The position numbers and the translations under genes are program-made. A model generated the notes under the pieces. The model was not told where the DNA came from, did not search any database, and was given only the letters and a program-made list of their open reading frames with translations. Source: Novosphingobium aerophilum (GTDB lineage Bacteria; Pseudomonadota; Alphaproteobacteria; Sphingomonadales; Sphingomonadaceae). From it: DNA of 51,558 nt. Location: the NCBI RefSeq assembly GCF_014230305.1, contig NZ_JACLAU010000024.1, positions 1-51,558 of the forward strand, given 5' to 3'. Of this stretch, positions 38,119-49,323 are shown one piece after another; the first letter of the stretch is position 1; every line of letters begins with the position of its first letter.

Positions 38119-39777
38119 ATGAATTTGCGCGCCGCATTCGAAAACCGGTCGGGCCGGGTCATTGCCCTGTTCAGGGTGATCCTGGTTGGCGTGTTCCTGA
38201 TCGCCGTCCTGGTCGAACCCGTGGCCACGGCATCGGACCTCGATCGCGGCAAGGCGCTGCTGTTCGGATATCTGGCGGTGAGCCTGCTGGCGGCGGTCGT
38301 GGCCTGGCGATCCTGGTGGTACGACCAGCGGATCGCACCGGGGCTGCTGGCCCTGGACGTGACGGCATTCATTGCTGCCGTGTACGTGACCGAAACCGGC
38401 AATGCCGATTTCACCAGCCCCTTCCTGGCGCTGTTCGCCTTGGCGATCCTGTCGGCCACCTTGCGCTGGGACTGGCGGGTCGCCTCGGTCACCGGTGTGT
38501 TCGCGACGGTCCTGTTCGTGGTGGTCGGGCTGGTGATCTGGAACCTGGGCCTGCCGATCGATGTCTATCGGTTCGGCCGGCGGTCGCTCTACATGCTCGC
38601 GCTGCTGATCGTGCTGGTCTGGTTCGGCGTGCAGCGCCGCGATCCCCATGTGACCCGGCTCGATCCCGGCCCGGACGATCCGATGGCGCAGACGGATGAC
38701 GGCACCGACCTGCGCTGGCGCGCACTGGAACACGCGATGGCCGTGACCGGGGCCCGCCGCGGCGTGCTTGCCTGGAGCGACGCGGAAGAGCCCTGGCTCA
38801 ATCTGCACCAGATGGGCAATGGTCAGCGCAGACTGGAGCGGCTGGGTCCGGACGCCATCGTCGGGTGGGACGAGGGTGGGGACGAGGTCCGCCTGTTCGA
38901 CAGCCTGCGCGGGCGCAAGCTGGTCCGCGATGCCGACAACCTGCCGCATGCGCGGACGCTGCGGACGCCGATGCCGCTGGCGGCGCACTGTGGAATCACC
39001 GAGGGGCTGACCCTGCCGCTGCGTTGCGTCAGCGGCAGCGGCATCATCGTGCTGGCCGAGCTGACCGGGCCGGGACCCGATTTCGTCACGCTCGGCGGCA
39101 TCCTGAACCGCGAGATCAGCAGTGCCTTCGATCGCATCGCGGTGATCGAGTTCGAACGCGAGGCCCTGCTCTCACGCACGCGGGCGGCCATCGCGCGCGA
39201 TCTGCATGACAGCGTCGCCCAGTCACTGGCAGGCGCCTGCTTCCGGCTGGAGGCCCTGCGGCGCATGCAGGATCCGCGGGCGCTGGACGTCGAACTGGTG
39301 ACCGTGCGTGATGCCCTGCGGCGCGAGCAGGAACACGTCCGCACCCTGATCGATGCGCTGCGCAGCCCCGCCAGCACCCCCGATGACCAGGATCTGCTGC
39401 ACGATCTCAGGGCCACGGCCAGCGACGCCGCCATGCACTGGAACCTGACCGTGACGGTGACCGGCGCCCCGGCCACCACGGTGCCGGGCTGGTACAGCCA
39501 CGAGCTTCAGCAACTGCTCCGCGAAGCCGTGGCCAATGCCGCCCGGCATGGCGGCGCGCGCGAGGTTACCGTGGCGCTGCAGCGACGCGGCGCCGGGCTG
39601 GTCCTGGACATTGCCGACGACGGCGCCGGGTTCGAACTGACCGGAGCGGACCAGCAGCCATGGTCGATCCGCGAGCGGGTGGCGACGCTGGGAGGCCAAT
39701 TGGCAGTGGACAGCAGTCCGCAGGGCACCCATCTTGCCATCCTGCTCCCGCTCGGAGCCGACGGAGCCGCCCGATGA
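38119..39777 (+). CDS. NarL-type sensor histidine kinase
   Basis: A 552-residue membrane sensor kinase. The N-terminal part (about 14-170) holds five to six membrane helices with very short loops, suggesting sensing in or at the membrane. Residues 200-345 form a GAF-like cytoplasmic domain. The HisKA_3 dimerisation domain has phosphoacceptor His363 in AIARDLHDSVAQSLAG. The HATPase shows ELQQLLREAVANAARHGGA and DIADDGAGFEL. The ATG at 38119 was chosen as the first codon before the membrane part. The gene overlaps the response-regulator gene by 4 bp (ATGA). The signal is unknown. Confidence 0.93.
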   Translation: MNLRAAFENRSGRVIALFRVILVGVFLIAVLVEPVATASDLDRGKALLFGYLAVSLLAAVVAWRSWWYDQRIAPGLLALDVTAFIAAVYVTETGNADFTSPFLALFALAILSATLRWDWRVASVTGVFATVLFVVVGLVIWNLGLPIDVYRFGRRSLYMLALLIVLVWFGVQRRDPHVTRLDPGPDDPMAQTDDGTDLRWRALEHAMAVTGARRGVLAWSDAEEPWLNLHQMGNGQRRLERLGPDAIVGWDEGGDEVRLFDSLRGRKLVRDADNLPHARTLRTPMPLAAHCGITEGLTLPLRCVSGSGIIVLAELTGPGPDFVTLGGILNREISSAFDRIAVIEFEREALLSRTRAAIARDLHDSVAQSLAGACFRLEALRRMQDPRALDVELVTVRDALRREQEHVRTLIDALRSPASTPDDQDLLHDLRATASDAAMHWNLTVTVTGAPATTVPGWYSHELQQLLREAVANAARHGGAREVTVALQRRGAGLVLDIADDGAGFELTGADQQPWSIRERVATLGGQLAVDSSPQGTHLAILLPLGADGAAR

Positions 39778-40406
39778 CCACTGTCCTGATCGCCGATGAC
39801 CACGCCTTCATTCGCACCGGCGTCGAGGCCGTGCTGGCCTCGACCCGTTACCAGGTGGTCGCCACCGTCGGATCGGGGAGCGAGGCGCTGGAGGCCGTGA
39901 TCGCGCACCAGCCCGACATCTGCGTGTTCGATGTCGCGATGCCCGACGGCGACGGGGTGAGCACCCTGCAAGAGCTGCGTGCCCGCGGCGATGCGCGTCC
40001 CGTGGTGCTGCTCACCGCGCAGATCGACGATGGCCCGCTGCTCGCGGCGATCGACGCCGGGGTCAGCGGGATCGTCGCCAAGGCCGGCGCCGAGGAGGTG
40101 TTGATCGGCGCGCTGGACACGGTCATGGCCGGGGGCAAGGCGATTGCCTCCGACCTGCTGGACCGGGCCAGCACCGAAGCCACCCGACGCCAGACTCCCT
40201 CGCCCTTCGCCAGCCTGACCCCGCGCGAGAAGACGATCGTGGCCTTCATCGCCCAGGGCCAGCGCAATCGCGACATTGCCGGATCGCTGGGGATCACCGA
40301 AGGGACGATCAAGGTTTACCTGCACGCCCTCTACCAGAAACTGGGCGTGGACAACCGCACCGAACTGGCGGTGCTGGCGCTCAAGCACCGCGACGACCTG
40401 AGCTGA
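39774..40406 (+). CDS. NarL/FixJ-type response regulator
   Basis: This 210-residue two-domain regulator has a receiver domain with VLIADDHAFIRTGVEAVLA, phosphoacceptor Asp53 in DICVFDVAMPDGDG, and the conserved Thr and Lys positions in VVLLTAQ and GIVAKAG. The LuxR-type DNA-binding domain is LTPREKTIVAFIAQGQRNRDIAGSLGITEGTIKVYLHALYQKLGV. It is translationally coupled to the histidine kinase, its evident partner. It lies 193 bp ahead of the Entner-Doudoroff operon on the same strand, so control of that operon is possible but unproved. Confidence 0.95.
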   Translation: MTTVLIADDHAFIRTGVEAVLASTRYQVVATVGSGSEALEAVIAHQPDICVFDVAMPDGDGVSTLQELRARGDARPVVLLTAQIDDGPLLAAIDAGVSGIVAKAGAEEVLIGALDTVMAGGKAIASDLLDRASTEATRRQTPSPFASLTPREKTIVAFIAQGQRNRDIAGSLGITEGTIKVYLHALYQKLGVDNRTELAVLALKHRDDLS

Positions 40407-40599
40407 TCCGCACCCCACATCGGGGCGACGCGGGCTCGCGCGGCCGATCCATTCGAATGCAGCCAAGCGCAGACGTATTCTTCCCCTTCCGCAGGGGCAG
40501 GCAAATGTGGTTGTAGCATCGGCGCAAGAAGACCGGATGGAGGCCAGGGGCGCCGCTCCTGCCGCCGGACCATCCGGTCCCGACCTTCGGGGGACGAGA

Positions 40600-42039
40600 A
40601 TGGGTTTCACCGCCGATTGCCTGCTGCTGTTCGGCGCCACGGGCGATCTGGCGCAGCGCATGCTGCTGCCCTCGCTCTGCGCGCTCGATGCCGATGGCCT
40701 GGTCGATGAACACCTGCGCATCGTCGGCACAGCCCGGCAGGAGCTGGACGACGCCGGCTACCGCGCCTTCGCCCGCAAGGCGCTGGAGACCTACCTGCCG
40801 GACTACCGCAAGCCGGCGATCGAGCCCTTCCTCGAGCGGCTGCATTACCAGCCGCTGGACGCCAACAACGCGGCGGGCTTTGCCGATCTGGCGACCAAGG
40901 TGGGGATGGTCGAGCGCGGCCTGGCCATCTTCCTGTCGACCGCGCCCAGCCTGTTCGAGCCGACCATAGCCGGGCTGGTCGCCAGCGGGCTGGCGGGCGA
41001 GCAGACCCGGATCGGGCTGGAAAAGCCGCTGGGCACCGACCTGGCCACCAGCCGCCACATCAACGACGCGGTGAGCAGCGCCTTTCCCGAGGACCGGATC
41101 TTCCGGATCGATCACTACCTGGGCAAGGAAACGGTCCAGAACCTGCTGGCCCTGCGCTTTGCCAACGTGATGTTCGAACCGCTGTGGAATGCCGCGCACA
41201 TCGATCATGTCCAGATCACCGTGGCCGAGACCGTGGGGCTGGAAGGCCGCGTGGGCTTCTACGACGGCGCCGGCGCGCTGCGCGACATGGTGCAGAACCA
41301 CATGCTCCAACTGCTCGCCCTGGTGGCGATGGAGCCGCCCGCGAGCTTCGATGCCACCGCTGTGCGCGACGAGAAGGTGAAAGTGCTGCGTTCCCTGCGC
41401 AAGGTGGAGCGGGACGAGACGGTCACCGGCCAGTACCGCGCCGGGGCGATCGGCGGGGCCGCCGTCCCCGGCTACGATCAGGAGCTGGGCCGGGATTCGG
41501 ACACCGAGACCTTCGTGGCGATCAAGGCCCATGTCGACAACTGGCGCTGGAAGGGCGTGCCCTTCTACCTGCGCACCGGCAAGCGCCTGTACGAGCGCGT
41601 GACCGAGATCGTGGTGCAGTTCCGCCCGGTGCCGCATTCGATCTTCGCCGGGCGCGGTGCGCGGACCCAGCCCAACCAGTTGGTGATCGGCATCCAGCCG
41701 GCCGAGAACATCACCCTCTCGCTGATGGCCAAGGAGCCCGGGCTGGATCGCGGCGGCATCCGCCTGCGCGAGGTCTCGCTCGACATCTCGATGCCCGACG
41801 CCTTCGCCGGGCCGAAGAAGCGGATCGCTTACGAACGCCTGCTGCTCGACCTGATCGAGGGCGACCAGACCCTGTTCGTCCGCCGCGACGAGGTGGAAGC
41901 CCAGTGGGAATGGATCGACGCGATCCGCCAGACCTGGGACGACCACGCCATCACCCCCAAGACCTACACTGCCGGCAGCTGGGGGCCCTCGGCCGCGATC
42001 GCGCTGGCCGAGCGCGACGGCGTCACCTGGCACGAGTGA
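40600..42039 (+). CDS. zwf: Glucose-6-phosphate dehydrogenase
   Basis: Zwf oxidises glucose-6-phosphate to 6-phosphogluconolactone with NAD(P)+, entering the Entner-Doudoroff and pentose phosphate routes. The 479 residues show the dinucleotide motif [19 protein letters not shown] near the N-terminus and the active-site signature FRIDHYLGK (168-176; His172). [11 protein letters not shown] and FYLRTGKRL are also family motifs. I preferred ATG 40600 because GGGGGA sits five bases ahead and the nucleotide-binding motif then begins near residue 8; an in-frame ATG at 40537 would add 21 residues. It is the first gene of zwf-edd-glk-eda, with 7 bp to edd. No pgl (lactonase) lies between. Confidence 0.96.
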   Translation: MGFTADCLLLFGATGDLAQRMLLPSLCALDADGLVDEHLRIVGTARQELDDAGYRAFARKALETYLPDYRKPAIEPFLERLHYQPLDANNAAGFADLATKVGMVERGLAIFLSTAPSLFEPTIAGLVASGLAGEQTRIGLEKPLGTDLATSRHINDAVSSAFPEDRIFRIDHYLGKETVQNLLALRFANVMFEPLWNAAHIDHVQITVAETVGLEGRVGFYDGAGALRDMVQNHMLQLLALVAMEPPASFDATAVRDEKVKVLRSLRKVERDETVTGQYRAGAIGGAAVPGYDQELGRDSDTETFVAIKAHVDNWRWKGVPFYLRTGKRLYERVTEIVVQFRPVPHSIFAGRGARTQPNQLVIGIQPAENITLSLMAKEPGLDRGGIRLREVSLDISMPDAFAGPKKRIAYERLLLDLIEGDQTLFVRRDEVEAQWEWIDAIRQTWDDHAITPKTYTAGSWGPSAAIALAERDGVTWHE

Positions 42040-42046
42040 GAACCCC

Positions 42047-43870
<1,824 letters not shown>

Positions 43871-43902
43871 TGGGCGGACCGCTGGGCTGGGCGCAAGGCT
43901 CA

Positions 43903-43924
43903 CCCCTCCCCTTCAGGGGAGGGG
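43903..43924 (+). promoter_or_regulatory. Perfect hairpin over the glk ribosome site
   Basis: CCCCTCCCCT (43903-43912) and AGGGGAGGGG (43915-43924) are perfect 10-bp complements separated by TC. The right arm is the only purine-rich ribosome-site candidate for the GTG at 43930, five bases downstream. In mRNA the hairpin would hide it. The sequence resembles the GGAGGGG intergenic repeats between the his genes, so it may be a small repeat inserted between edd and glk. Confidence 0.55.
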
Positions 43925-43929
43925 CTTTC

Positions 43930-44910
43930 GTGACCACCCCCACCGAACTCGTCGCCGTCGACATCGGCGGCACCCACGCCCGCTTCGCCCTGGCCACGGT
44001 CGGTGCCGACGGCGCGATCGCGCTGGGGGAGCCGATCACGCTCCACACCAAGGATCACGCCAGCTTCCAGACCGCCTGGGAAGACTTCGCCCGGCATCTC
44101 GGGCGCGACCTGCCCCCGGCCGTGGCGATCGCCGTCGCCGGGCCGGTCGGCGGCGAGGTGATCCGCTTCACCAACAACCCGTGGATCATCCGCCCGGCGC
44201 TGATCCCCGAGAAGCTGGGCGTCGAACGCCATACCCTGGTCAACGATTTCGCCGCGGTCGGCCATGCCGTCGCGCGGGTGGCGGATACCGATTTCGTCCA
44301 CCTCTGCGGCCCGGACGAGGGACTTCCGGCCGAGGGCACAATCACCATCGTCGGCCCCGGCACCGGGCTGGGCGTCGCCCATATCTGGCGTGATGGCCAG
44401 GGCGGCTACCGCGTCCAGCCGACCGAGGGAGGGCATATCGACTACGCCCCGCTCGACACGATCGAGGACCGCATCCTCGCCCGGCTGCGCCAGCGCTTCC
44501 GCCGCGTCTCGGTCGAGCGCGTGGTGTCCGGCCCGGCGATCGTCGACATCTACGAGACGCTGGCCGCGATGGAGGACAAGCCGATCCGCCAGTTGGACGA
44601 CCGGGCCATCTGGCAGCTCGGCACCTCGGGCGAGGACAGCCTGGCCGCCGCCGCGGTGGATCGCTTCTGCCTTTCGCTGGGCGCCGTCGCCGGGGACCTG
44701 GCGCTGGCGCAGGGCGCCGCGGGCGTGGTCATCGCCGGGGGCCTCGGCCTGCGCATCCGCCAGACCCTGATGCAATCAGGCTTTGCCGAGCGCTTCCGCG
44801 CCAAGGGCCGGTTCGAGGCGCTGATGGCGGCGCTCCCCGTCAAGCTGATCACCCATCCGCAGCCCGGCCTGTTCGGTGCGGCGGCCGCCTTTGCCAAGGA
44901 ACACTGTTGA
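43930..44910 (+). CDS. glk: Glucokinase
   Basis: Glk phosphorylates glucose with ATP, supplying zwf. The 326 residues belong to the proteobacterial Glk family: [15 protein letters not shown] (phosphate loop), [36 protein letters not shown] and EGGHIDYAP. The GTG at 43930 places VDIGGT at residue 9, as usual in the family. A longer reading from ATG 43870, overlapping the edd stop, would add 20 residues translated from a palindromic repeat. Which start is used decides whether the hairpin at 43903 lies in the leader or in the coding region. It ends one base before eda. Confidence 0.95.
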   Translation: MTTPTELVAVDIGGTHARFALATVGADGAIALGEPITLHTKDHASFQTAWEDFARHLGRDLPPAVAIAVAGPVGGEVIRFTNNPWIIRPALIPEKLGVERHTLVNDFAAVGHAVARVADTDFVHLCGPDEGLPAEGTITIVGPGTGLGVAHIWRDGQGGYRVQPTEGGHIDYAPLDTIEDRILARLRQRFRRVSVERVVSGPAIVDIYETLAAMEDKPIRQLDDRAIWQLGTSGEDSLAAAAVDRFCLSLGAVAGDLALAQGAAGVVIAGGLGLRIRQTLMQSGFAERFRAKGRFEALMAALPVKLITHPQPGLFGAAAAFAKEHC

Positions 44911-44911
44911 G

Positions 44912-45529
44912 ATGACCCCGATCGAAACCATCATGCGCACCGCCCCGGTCATCCCGGTGCTGGTGATCGAGGACCTGGCCCATGCCGCGCCCGTGGCCGA
45001 GGCCCTGGTGGCCGGCGGGCTGCGCGTGCTCGAGGTGACGCTGCGCACCGCCTGCGCGATCGACGCGATCCGGATCATGCGCGAAGTCCCCGGCGCGATC
45101 GTCGGCGCGGGCACCGTGCTGAACCCGGCCGACCTGGACAAGTCGCTCGCCGCCGGGGCCGAGTTCATCGTTTCGCCGGGCCTGACCCCGGCGCTGGGCC
45201 AGGCGGCGGTGGCCAGCGGCGTGCCGTTCCTGCCCGGCACAGCCAATGCCGCGGACATCATGCTGGGGCTCGACCTGGGACTGACCCATTTCAAGTTCTT
45301 CCCGGCCGAAACCTCGGGCGGGATCCCGGCGCTGAAGGCGCTGACCGGCCCATTCCCCATGGCGAAGTTCTGCCCGACCGGGGGGATCTCGCTGGCCACC
45401 GCGCCCAACTGGCTCGCGCTGGAGCCGGTGCTCTGCGTCGGGGGATCGTGGATCGTCAACAAGGGTGCGCCCGATGGGGCGGCGATCGAAACGGCGGCAC
45501 GCGCGGCTGCGGCTCTCGCACAACCCTAA
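44912..45529 (+). CDS. eda: KDPG/KHG aldolase
   Basis: Eda cleaves 2-keto-3-deoxy-6-phosphogluconate to pyruvate and glyceraldehyde-3-phosphate, ending the Entner-Doudoroff pathway. The 205-residue barrel has RVLEVTLRT with the catalytic Glu, GAGTVLNPADL, FIVSPGLTPAL, and HFKFFPAE with the Schiff-base Lys, then PTGGISL. The ATG at 44912 begins one base after the glk stop, with AAGGA upstream inside the end of glk. It is the last gene of the operon; a weak hairpin follows at 45539. Confidence 0.97.
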   Translation: MTPIETIMRTAPVIPVLVIEDLAHAAPVAEALVAGGLRVLEVTLRTACAIDAIRIMREVPGAIVGAGTVLNPADLDKSLAAGAEFIVSPGLTPALGQAAVASGVPFLPGTANAADIMLGLDLGLTHFKFFPAETSGGIPALKALTGPFPMAKFCPTGGISLATAPNWLALEPVLCVGGSWIVNKGAPDGAAIETAARAAAALAQP

Positions 45530-45538
45530 CCCACCCCT

Positions 45539-45557
45539 ACCCCGAACGGGGTTATTC
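45539..45557 (+). terminator. Weak terminator-like hairpin after eda
   Basis: ACCCC (45539-45543) pairs with GGGGT (45548-45552) around GAAC, followed by TATTC. The stem is only five pairs and the tail is not a clean T-run, so it is at best a partial terminator between eda and the PEP-carboxylase-like gene. Confidence 0.3.
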
Positions 45558-45560
45558 TGA

Positions 45561-45590
45561 CAGACTGGCTTCCCGGCGGGCGGCAGTCTG
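45561..45590 (+). promoter_or_regulatory. Hairpin in the leader of the PEP-carboxylase-like gene
   Basis: CAGACTG (45561-45567) and CAGTCTG (45584-45590) are perfect complements enclosing a 16-base GC-rich loop that has its own CCCG/CGGG pairing. It lies 64 bases before the start at 45655 and directly after the weak hairpin at 45539. The pair of structures could act in attenuation, but no leader peptide or alternative pairing is evident. Confidence 0.35.
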
Positions 45591-45654
45591 AGAAGAAACA
45601 GGCCGGCCGCTCCGGGAGAGGGGCCCAGACAGGCGGAACCGAAGGAACGCCCCA

Positions 45655-48456
45655 ATGCCCACTGCCGTGCCCGATTTCGCCTCGCCGCCGAAGGTGGCCG
45701 CGCTCGAAGCCCGCCTGCAGGACCTGCACCGCTTCACCGCGTTGAGCCCGCTGTTCAATCCGGTCTCGCAACTGGGGCTCGAGCTGTCGCGCCAGCTCGA
45801 GGCCGGAACGCTGACCCTCGACGATCTTGACGGCCTGATCGCGGAACTGGAATGCGAGGGTCTGCAGGCGCGGGCCAGCCGGCTGGTGCGGATGGTCGGT
45901 CCGGTTGATCCCGCCGCCAATGCCGCCACGATCCGCGCCGCCGCGCAGAGCGGCGATTTCGCCCAGTTCGTCGCGCGCTGGCAGCGCCCCTTCCTGCACG
46001 TGGTGTTCACCGCGCACCCCACCTTCCTGCTCAGCCGCGCCCAGACCGCCGCCGTGGTCGCCGCCGCTTCGAGCGACGACATCGCCGCGAGCACCGTCTG
46101 CGTCGCGCCGCACGATCGCGACACGATCACGCTCGACTACGAGCACGCGGAGGCGATGAAGGCGCTGACTCACGCCCAGGCCGCGCGCGACCGGATCGTC
46201 GGCGAGGTGCTGGACGCCGCCCGCGCGCAGTGGCCCAAGCGCTGGCGCGAGGTGCGGCCCTGCCCGTTCCGCTTCGCCACCTGGGTCGGCTACGACATGG
46301 ACGGGCGCACCGATATCAGCTGGCACACCTCGATCCGCTATCGCCTGGCCGAAAAGGCCGAGCGGCTGGCCGGCTATGCCGCCGCCCTGGCCCAGGCCGC
46401 GCCCGACCTGGCCGCACGGCTGACCCGCGCCGGCGAGCGCGCCGCAGACATGGCCGCCCTGTTCGCCCAGGACCTGACCGATCCCGCCGCGCTCTCCGCC
46501 GCGGCCAACACGCTCACCGCCGACCATCCGGACAAGCTGGTCAGCCTGGCCCCGGTGATCGCCGAGCTGGAGGCCGAGGCTCGGGAGGCCGATGACGACA
46601 CCGCGCGCACCCTGCTGGTCACGGCCGCCGCCATGCGCGCGGACGGGCTGGGCATGGGCTGGATCCACTTCCGGGTGAATTCGTCGCAACTGCAGAACGC
46701 GATCCGCCGCCGGATCGATCCGGACGGGCGGCTCGATCTGGCCAGCCAGGCCGCGCTGGTCCGCATGCGCGAGCTGCTGGCCGAGGCGCAGCCGCTGCGC
46801 ACCAACTTCGCCGCCCTGGCGATCGAGAACAGCACGGCGACCCGCCAGTTCCTCGCCATGGCGCAGATCCTCCACCACATCGATGCCGATACCCCGATCC
46901 GGATGCTGGTGGCCGAATGCGAACAGCCGACCACGGTGCTGGCCGCGCTGTACTTCGCCAAGCTGTTCGGGATTGCCGACAAGGTCGACGTCTCGCCGCT
47001 GTTCGAGACCGAAAGCGCGCTGGAGCACGGCGGCCGCTTCCTCGACTCGCTGCTGGCCGAGGAGGCCTATCGCGATTACGCCAAGGGACGGGGCCGGGTG
47101 GCGATCCAGACCGGGTTCTCGGATGCCGGGCGGTTCGTCGGGCAGATCCCGGCGGCGCTGGCGATCGAACGCCTGCACGGCCGCATGGCCGAGGCGATGG
47201 CCGCGAACGGCCTGAACGACGTGGCCGCGCTGATCTTCAACACCGGCGGCGAATCGATGGGGCGCGGCTGCCACCCCTCGTCCTTCGCCGACCGGGTTGG
47301 CTGGCAGATGTCGCCCTGGGCGCGCCGCCGCTTCGTCCGCGCCGGGATCCGGCTGGAGCCGGAGGTCTCGTTCCAGGGCGGTGATGGCTATCTCAGCTTC
47401 GGCTCACCCGAACTGGCGCTGGCCACCCTCACCCGCTTTGCCCAGAACGGCCCGGCCGAGGCCGATCCCAAGGCGCCGACCGATCCGTTCTACCGCCGCA
47501 CCGACCTGAGCCTGGATTTCTACCGCGCGATCCGCCGCGTCCAGCAGGCGCACCTGGCCAGCGACACCTATTCGCGGGCGGTAACGGCCTTTGGCCTGGG
47601 CCTGCTGAACGACACGGGCAGCCGCAAGTCGCGCCGCCAGTCCGACATTGCCGCCGACCGCCGGATGAGCCTGCGCCAGATCCGCGCGATCCCGCACAAC
47701 GCGATCCTTCAGCAGCTTGGCTATCCGGTCAATGTGATCGCCGGGTTCGGCACGGCCGCGGCCGGCAACGTCGAGGAAATCGCCGCCCTGCTGCGCGAAA
47801 GCGACCGTGGCCGCCAGATCGTCCGGCTGGTCCGCGCGGCCAATGCCCTGGCCTCGATCAAGACCGTTGCCGCCTATGGCGAGCTGTACAATTCGGCGTT
47901 CTGGGCCAGCCGGCCCTACCGCGGGGACGAACAGCACATCTCCTCGGCCTCGCTGACCCTGGCCGAATACCTGACCAAGGACGATCGCGCCGGCGTGTTC
48001 CGCCGGCTGGTCTCGCGCCTGCGGGTCGATGCGGTCAAGCTGCACCGCCTGCTCGACCTGATCCCCGACGAGGCCCCGCTGGCCGACCGCGAGCACGGGC
48101 GGCGGAAGATGGGCGTGCTCCAGGCGATCCGGCTGGCGCTGTTCCAGCACATGTTCCTGCGCGCGGTGCAGGTCCCCGCGTTCAGCCGTGCCAACGATAT
48201 CGCGCGCGAGGACGTGCTGGAGATGGTCTTCACCCTGCGCATCGAGGATGCCCTGGCCCAGTTGCGCCGCGCCTTCCCGACCAGCTTCCCCGAAGTGAGC
48301 GACTTCAAGGTCGACGAACCCAGCGACTGGCCCGATGGCGGGGCCACCGGCTACACCGCGATCCGGCGTGACTTCATCGACCCGATCGAGCGCGCCTGGC
48401 ACTTGTCGCTGCGAATCACCACGGCGATCGCCAACGAGTTCGGGGCGCACGGGTAG
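45655..48456 (+). CDS. Divergent phosphoenolpyruvate carboxylase-like protein
   Basis: This 933-residue protein has the length and order of PEP carboxylase, the enzyme making oxaloacetate from PEP and bicarbonate. It keeps HVVFTAHPT (His121, matching catalytic His138 of E. coli) and a GYDMDGRTDISW block like GGDRDGNPNVT. Other signatures are changed: GYSDSxKD appears as GFSDAGRFVG, so catalytic Lys546 is Arg493, and the FHGRGGxxGRGG loop appears as FNTGGESMGRGCHP (528-541), losing the His and first Arg while keeping Arg537. It is therefore a distinct branch; I recall similar proteins annotated as PEP carboxylase in sphingomonads. The ATG at 45655 lies 125 bp after eda, and context suggests carbon-flow function. 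Activity is unproved. Confidence 0.8.
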   Translation: MPTAVPDFASPPKVAALEARLQDLHRFTALSPLFNPVSQLGLELSRQLEAGTLTLDDLDGLIAELECEGLQARASRLVRMVGPVDPAANAATIRAAAQSGDFAQFVARWQRPFLHVVFTAHPTFLLSRAQTAAVVAAASSDDIAASTVCVAPHDRDTITLDYEHAEAMKALTHAQAARDRIVGEVLDAARAQWPKRWREVRPCPFRFATWVGYDMDGRTDISWHTSIRYRLAEKAERLAGYAAALAQAAPDLAARLTRAGERAADMAALFAQDLTDPAALSAAANTLTADHPDKLVSLAPVIAELEAEAREADDDTARTLLVTAAAMRADGLGMGWIHFRVNSSQLQNAIRRRIDPDGRLDLASQAALVRMRELLAEAQPLRTNFAALAIENSTATRQFLAMAQILHHIDADTPIRMLVAECEQPTTVLAALYFAKLFGIADKVDVSPLFETESALEHGGRFLDSLLAEEAYRDYAKGRGRVAIQTGFSDAGRFVGQIPAALAIERLHGRMAEAMAANGLNDVAALIFNTGGESMGRGCHPSSFADRVGWQMSPWARRRFVRAGIRLEPEVSFQGGDGYLSFGSPELALATLTRFAQNGPAEADPKAPTDPFYRRTDLSLDFYRAIRRVQQAHLASDTYSRAVTAFGLGLLNDTGSRKSRRQSDIAADRRMSLRQIRAIPHNAILQQLGYPVNVIAGFGTAAAGNVEEIAALLRESDRGRQIVRLVRAANALASIKTVAAYGELYNSAFWASRPYRGDEQHISSASLTLAEYLTKDDRAGVFRRLVSRLRVDAVKLHRLLDLIPDEAPLADREHGRRKMGVLQAIRLALFQHMFLRAVQVPAFSRANDIAREDVLEMVFTLRIEDALAQLRRAFPTSFPEVSDFKVDEPSDWPDGGATGYTAIRRDFIDPIERAWHLSLRITTAIANEFGAHG

Positions 48457-48555
48457 GCGCCCGCCCTGCCCGAAAGCGCGGGTCGCTTGCCTTCGGTGCG
48501 GCGCGGCGCTTAGGTCTGGACCAGGATAGCCGGGGTCGCGCTCGGGAGAGGCAGG

Positions 48556-49191
48556 ATGACAAGGGAAGGTTGGGCCCGGATCACGGCCGGGGTGATCGGC
48601 GCGGCGGTGCTGCTGTCACTGATCCCGCCGCTGGCCAAGGCCCTGGGCCGCGGCGAGGGTCTGTTCGAGGCGATCTGGGGGCTGCTGCGGTGGTTCACCA
48701 TCACCACCAATCTGCTGGTCGGGCTGGTCTTCACCCGGCTGGCGTGGCGGGGGCGGGACAGCGTCGGGCCGGTGCTGCTGGGCGGGACGATGCTGGCGAT
48801 CGTGCTGGTCGGCATGGTGTTCAACCTGCTGCTACCGGCGCTGCCGCACCAGACCTTGTGGGATGCGCTGGGCGACCGGATCCATCATGTCGTCGCACCG
48901 ATCGTGGTGCCGTTGTGGTGGGCCGTGTTCACTCCGCACGGCCGCCTGCGCTGGACCGCGCCGCTGCTCTGGGCGCTCTATCCGCTGGGCTACATCGCTT
49001 ACACCTTCGTGCGGGTCGCCTTCACGCCAGTGGCGAGCGATGGCCACAGCCGCTATCCCTACTTCTTCATGGACCTGGACCGCTTCGGCCCCGGCACGGT
49101 GGTGCTGAACCTGGTGGGAATCTCGGCCGGCTTCATTGTCGCCGGACTGCTGTCGGTGGCGCTGGACCGTCGCCTGGCCACGCGCGGTTGA
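48556..49191 (+). CDS. Pr6Pr family membrane protein
   Basis: This 211-residue protein has about six membrane helices. The pattern LLRWFTITTNLLVGLVFTRLAW, HHVVAPIVVPLWWAVF and ALYPLGYIAYTFVRVAF...YPYFFMDLDRFG is that of the Pr6Pr (FAR-17a/AIG1-like) group: six-helix membrane proteins with conserved His and Tyr-Pro-Phe positions and no established bacterial function. The eukaryotic relatives AIG1/ADTRP hydrolyse fatty-acid esters of hydroxy fatty acids through Thr and His residues; the TTN and HHV motifs here could correspond, but that is inference. The ATG at 48556 follows GGCAGG. The gene stands alone between the PEP-carboxylase-like gene and the aminopropyltransferase-like gene. Confidence 0.82.
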   Translation: MTREGWARITAGVIGAAVLLSLIPPLAKALGRGEGLFEAIWGLLRWFTITTNLLVGLVFTRLAWRGRDSVGPVLLGGTMLAIVLVGMVFNLLLPALPHQTLWDALGDRIHHVVAPIVVPLWWAVFTPHGRLRWTAPLLWALYPLGYIAYTFVRVAFTPVASDGHSRYPYFFMDLDRFGPGTVVLNLVGISAGFIVAGLLSVALDRRLATRG

Positions 49192-49323
49192 GGCGGCAAG
49201 GACCCGGTCGGGGCGGGTCGCGCAACAGCCGCGGTACGTACCACAACGGGACAACCGTTAGGACTCTGATAACCATGCCACCCCTAATGCCGCTGCTGAC
49301 ATGAGCTGCCGGCAGGGAATGAC

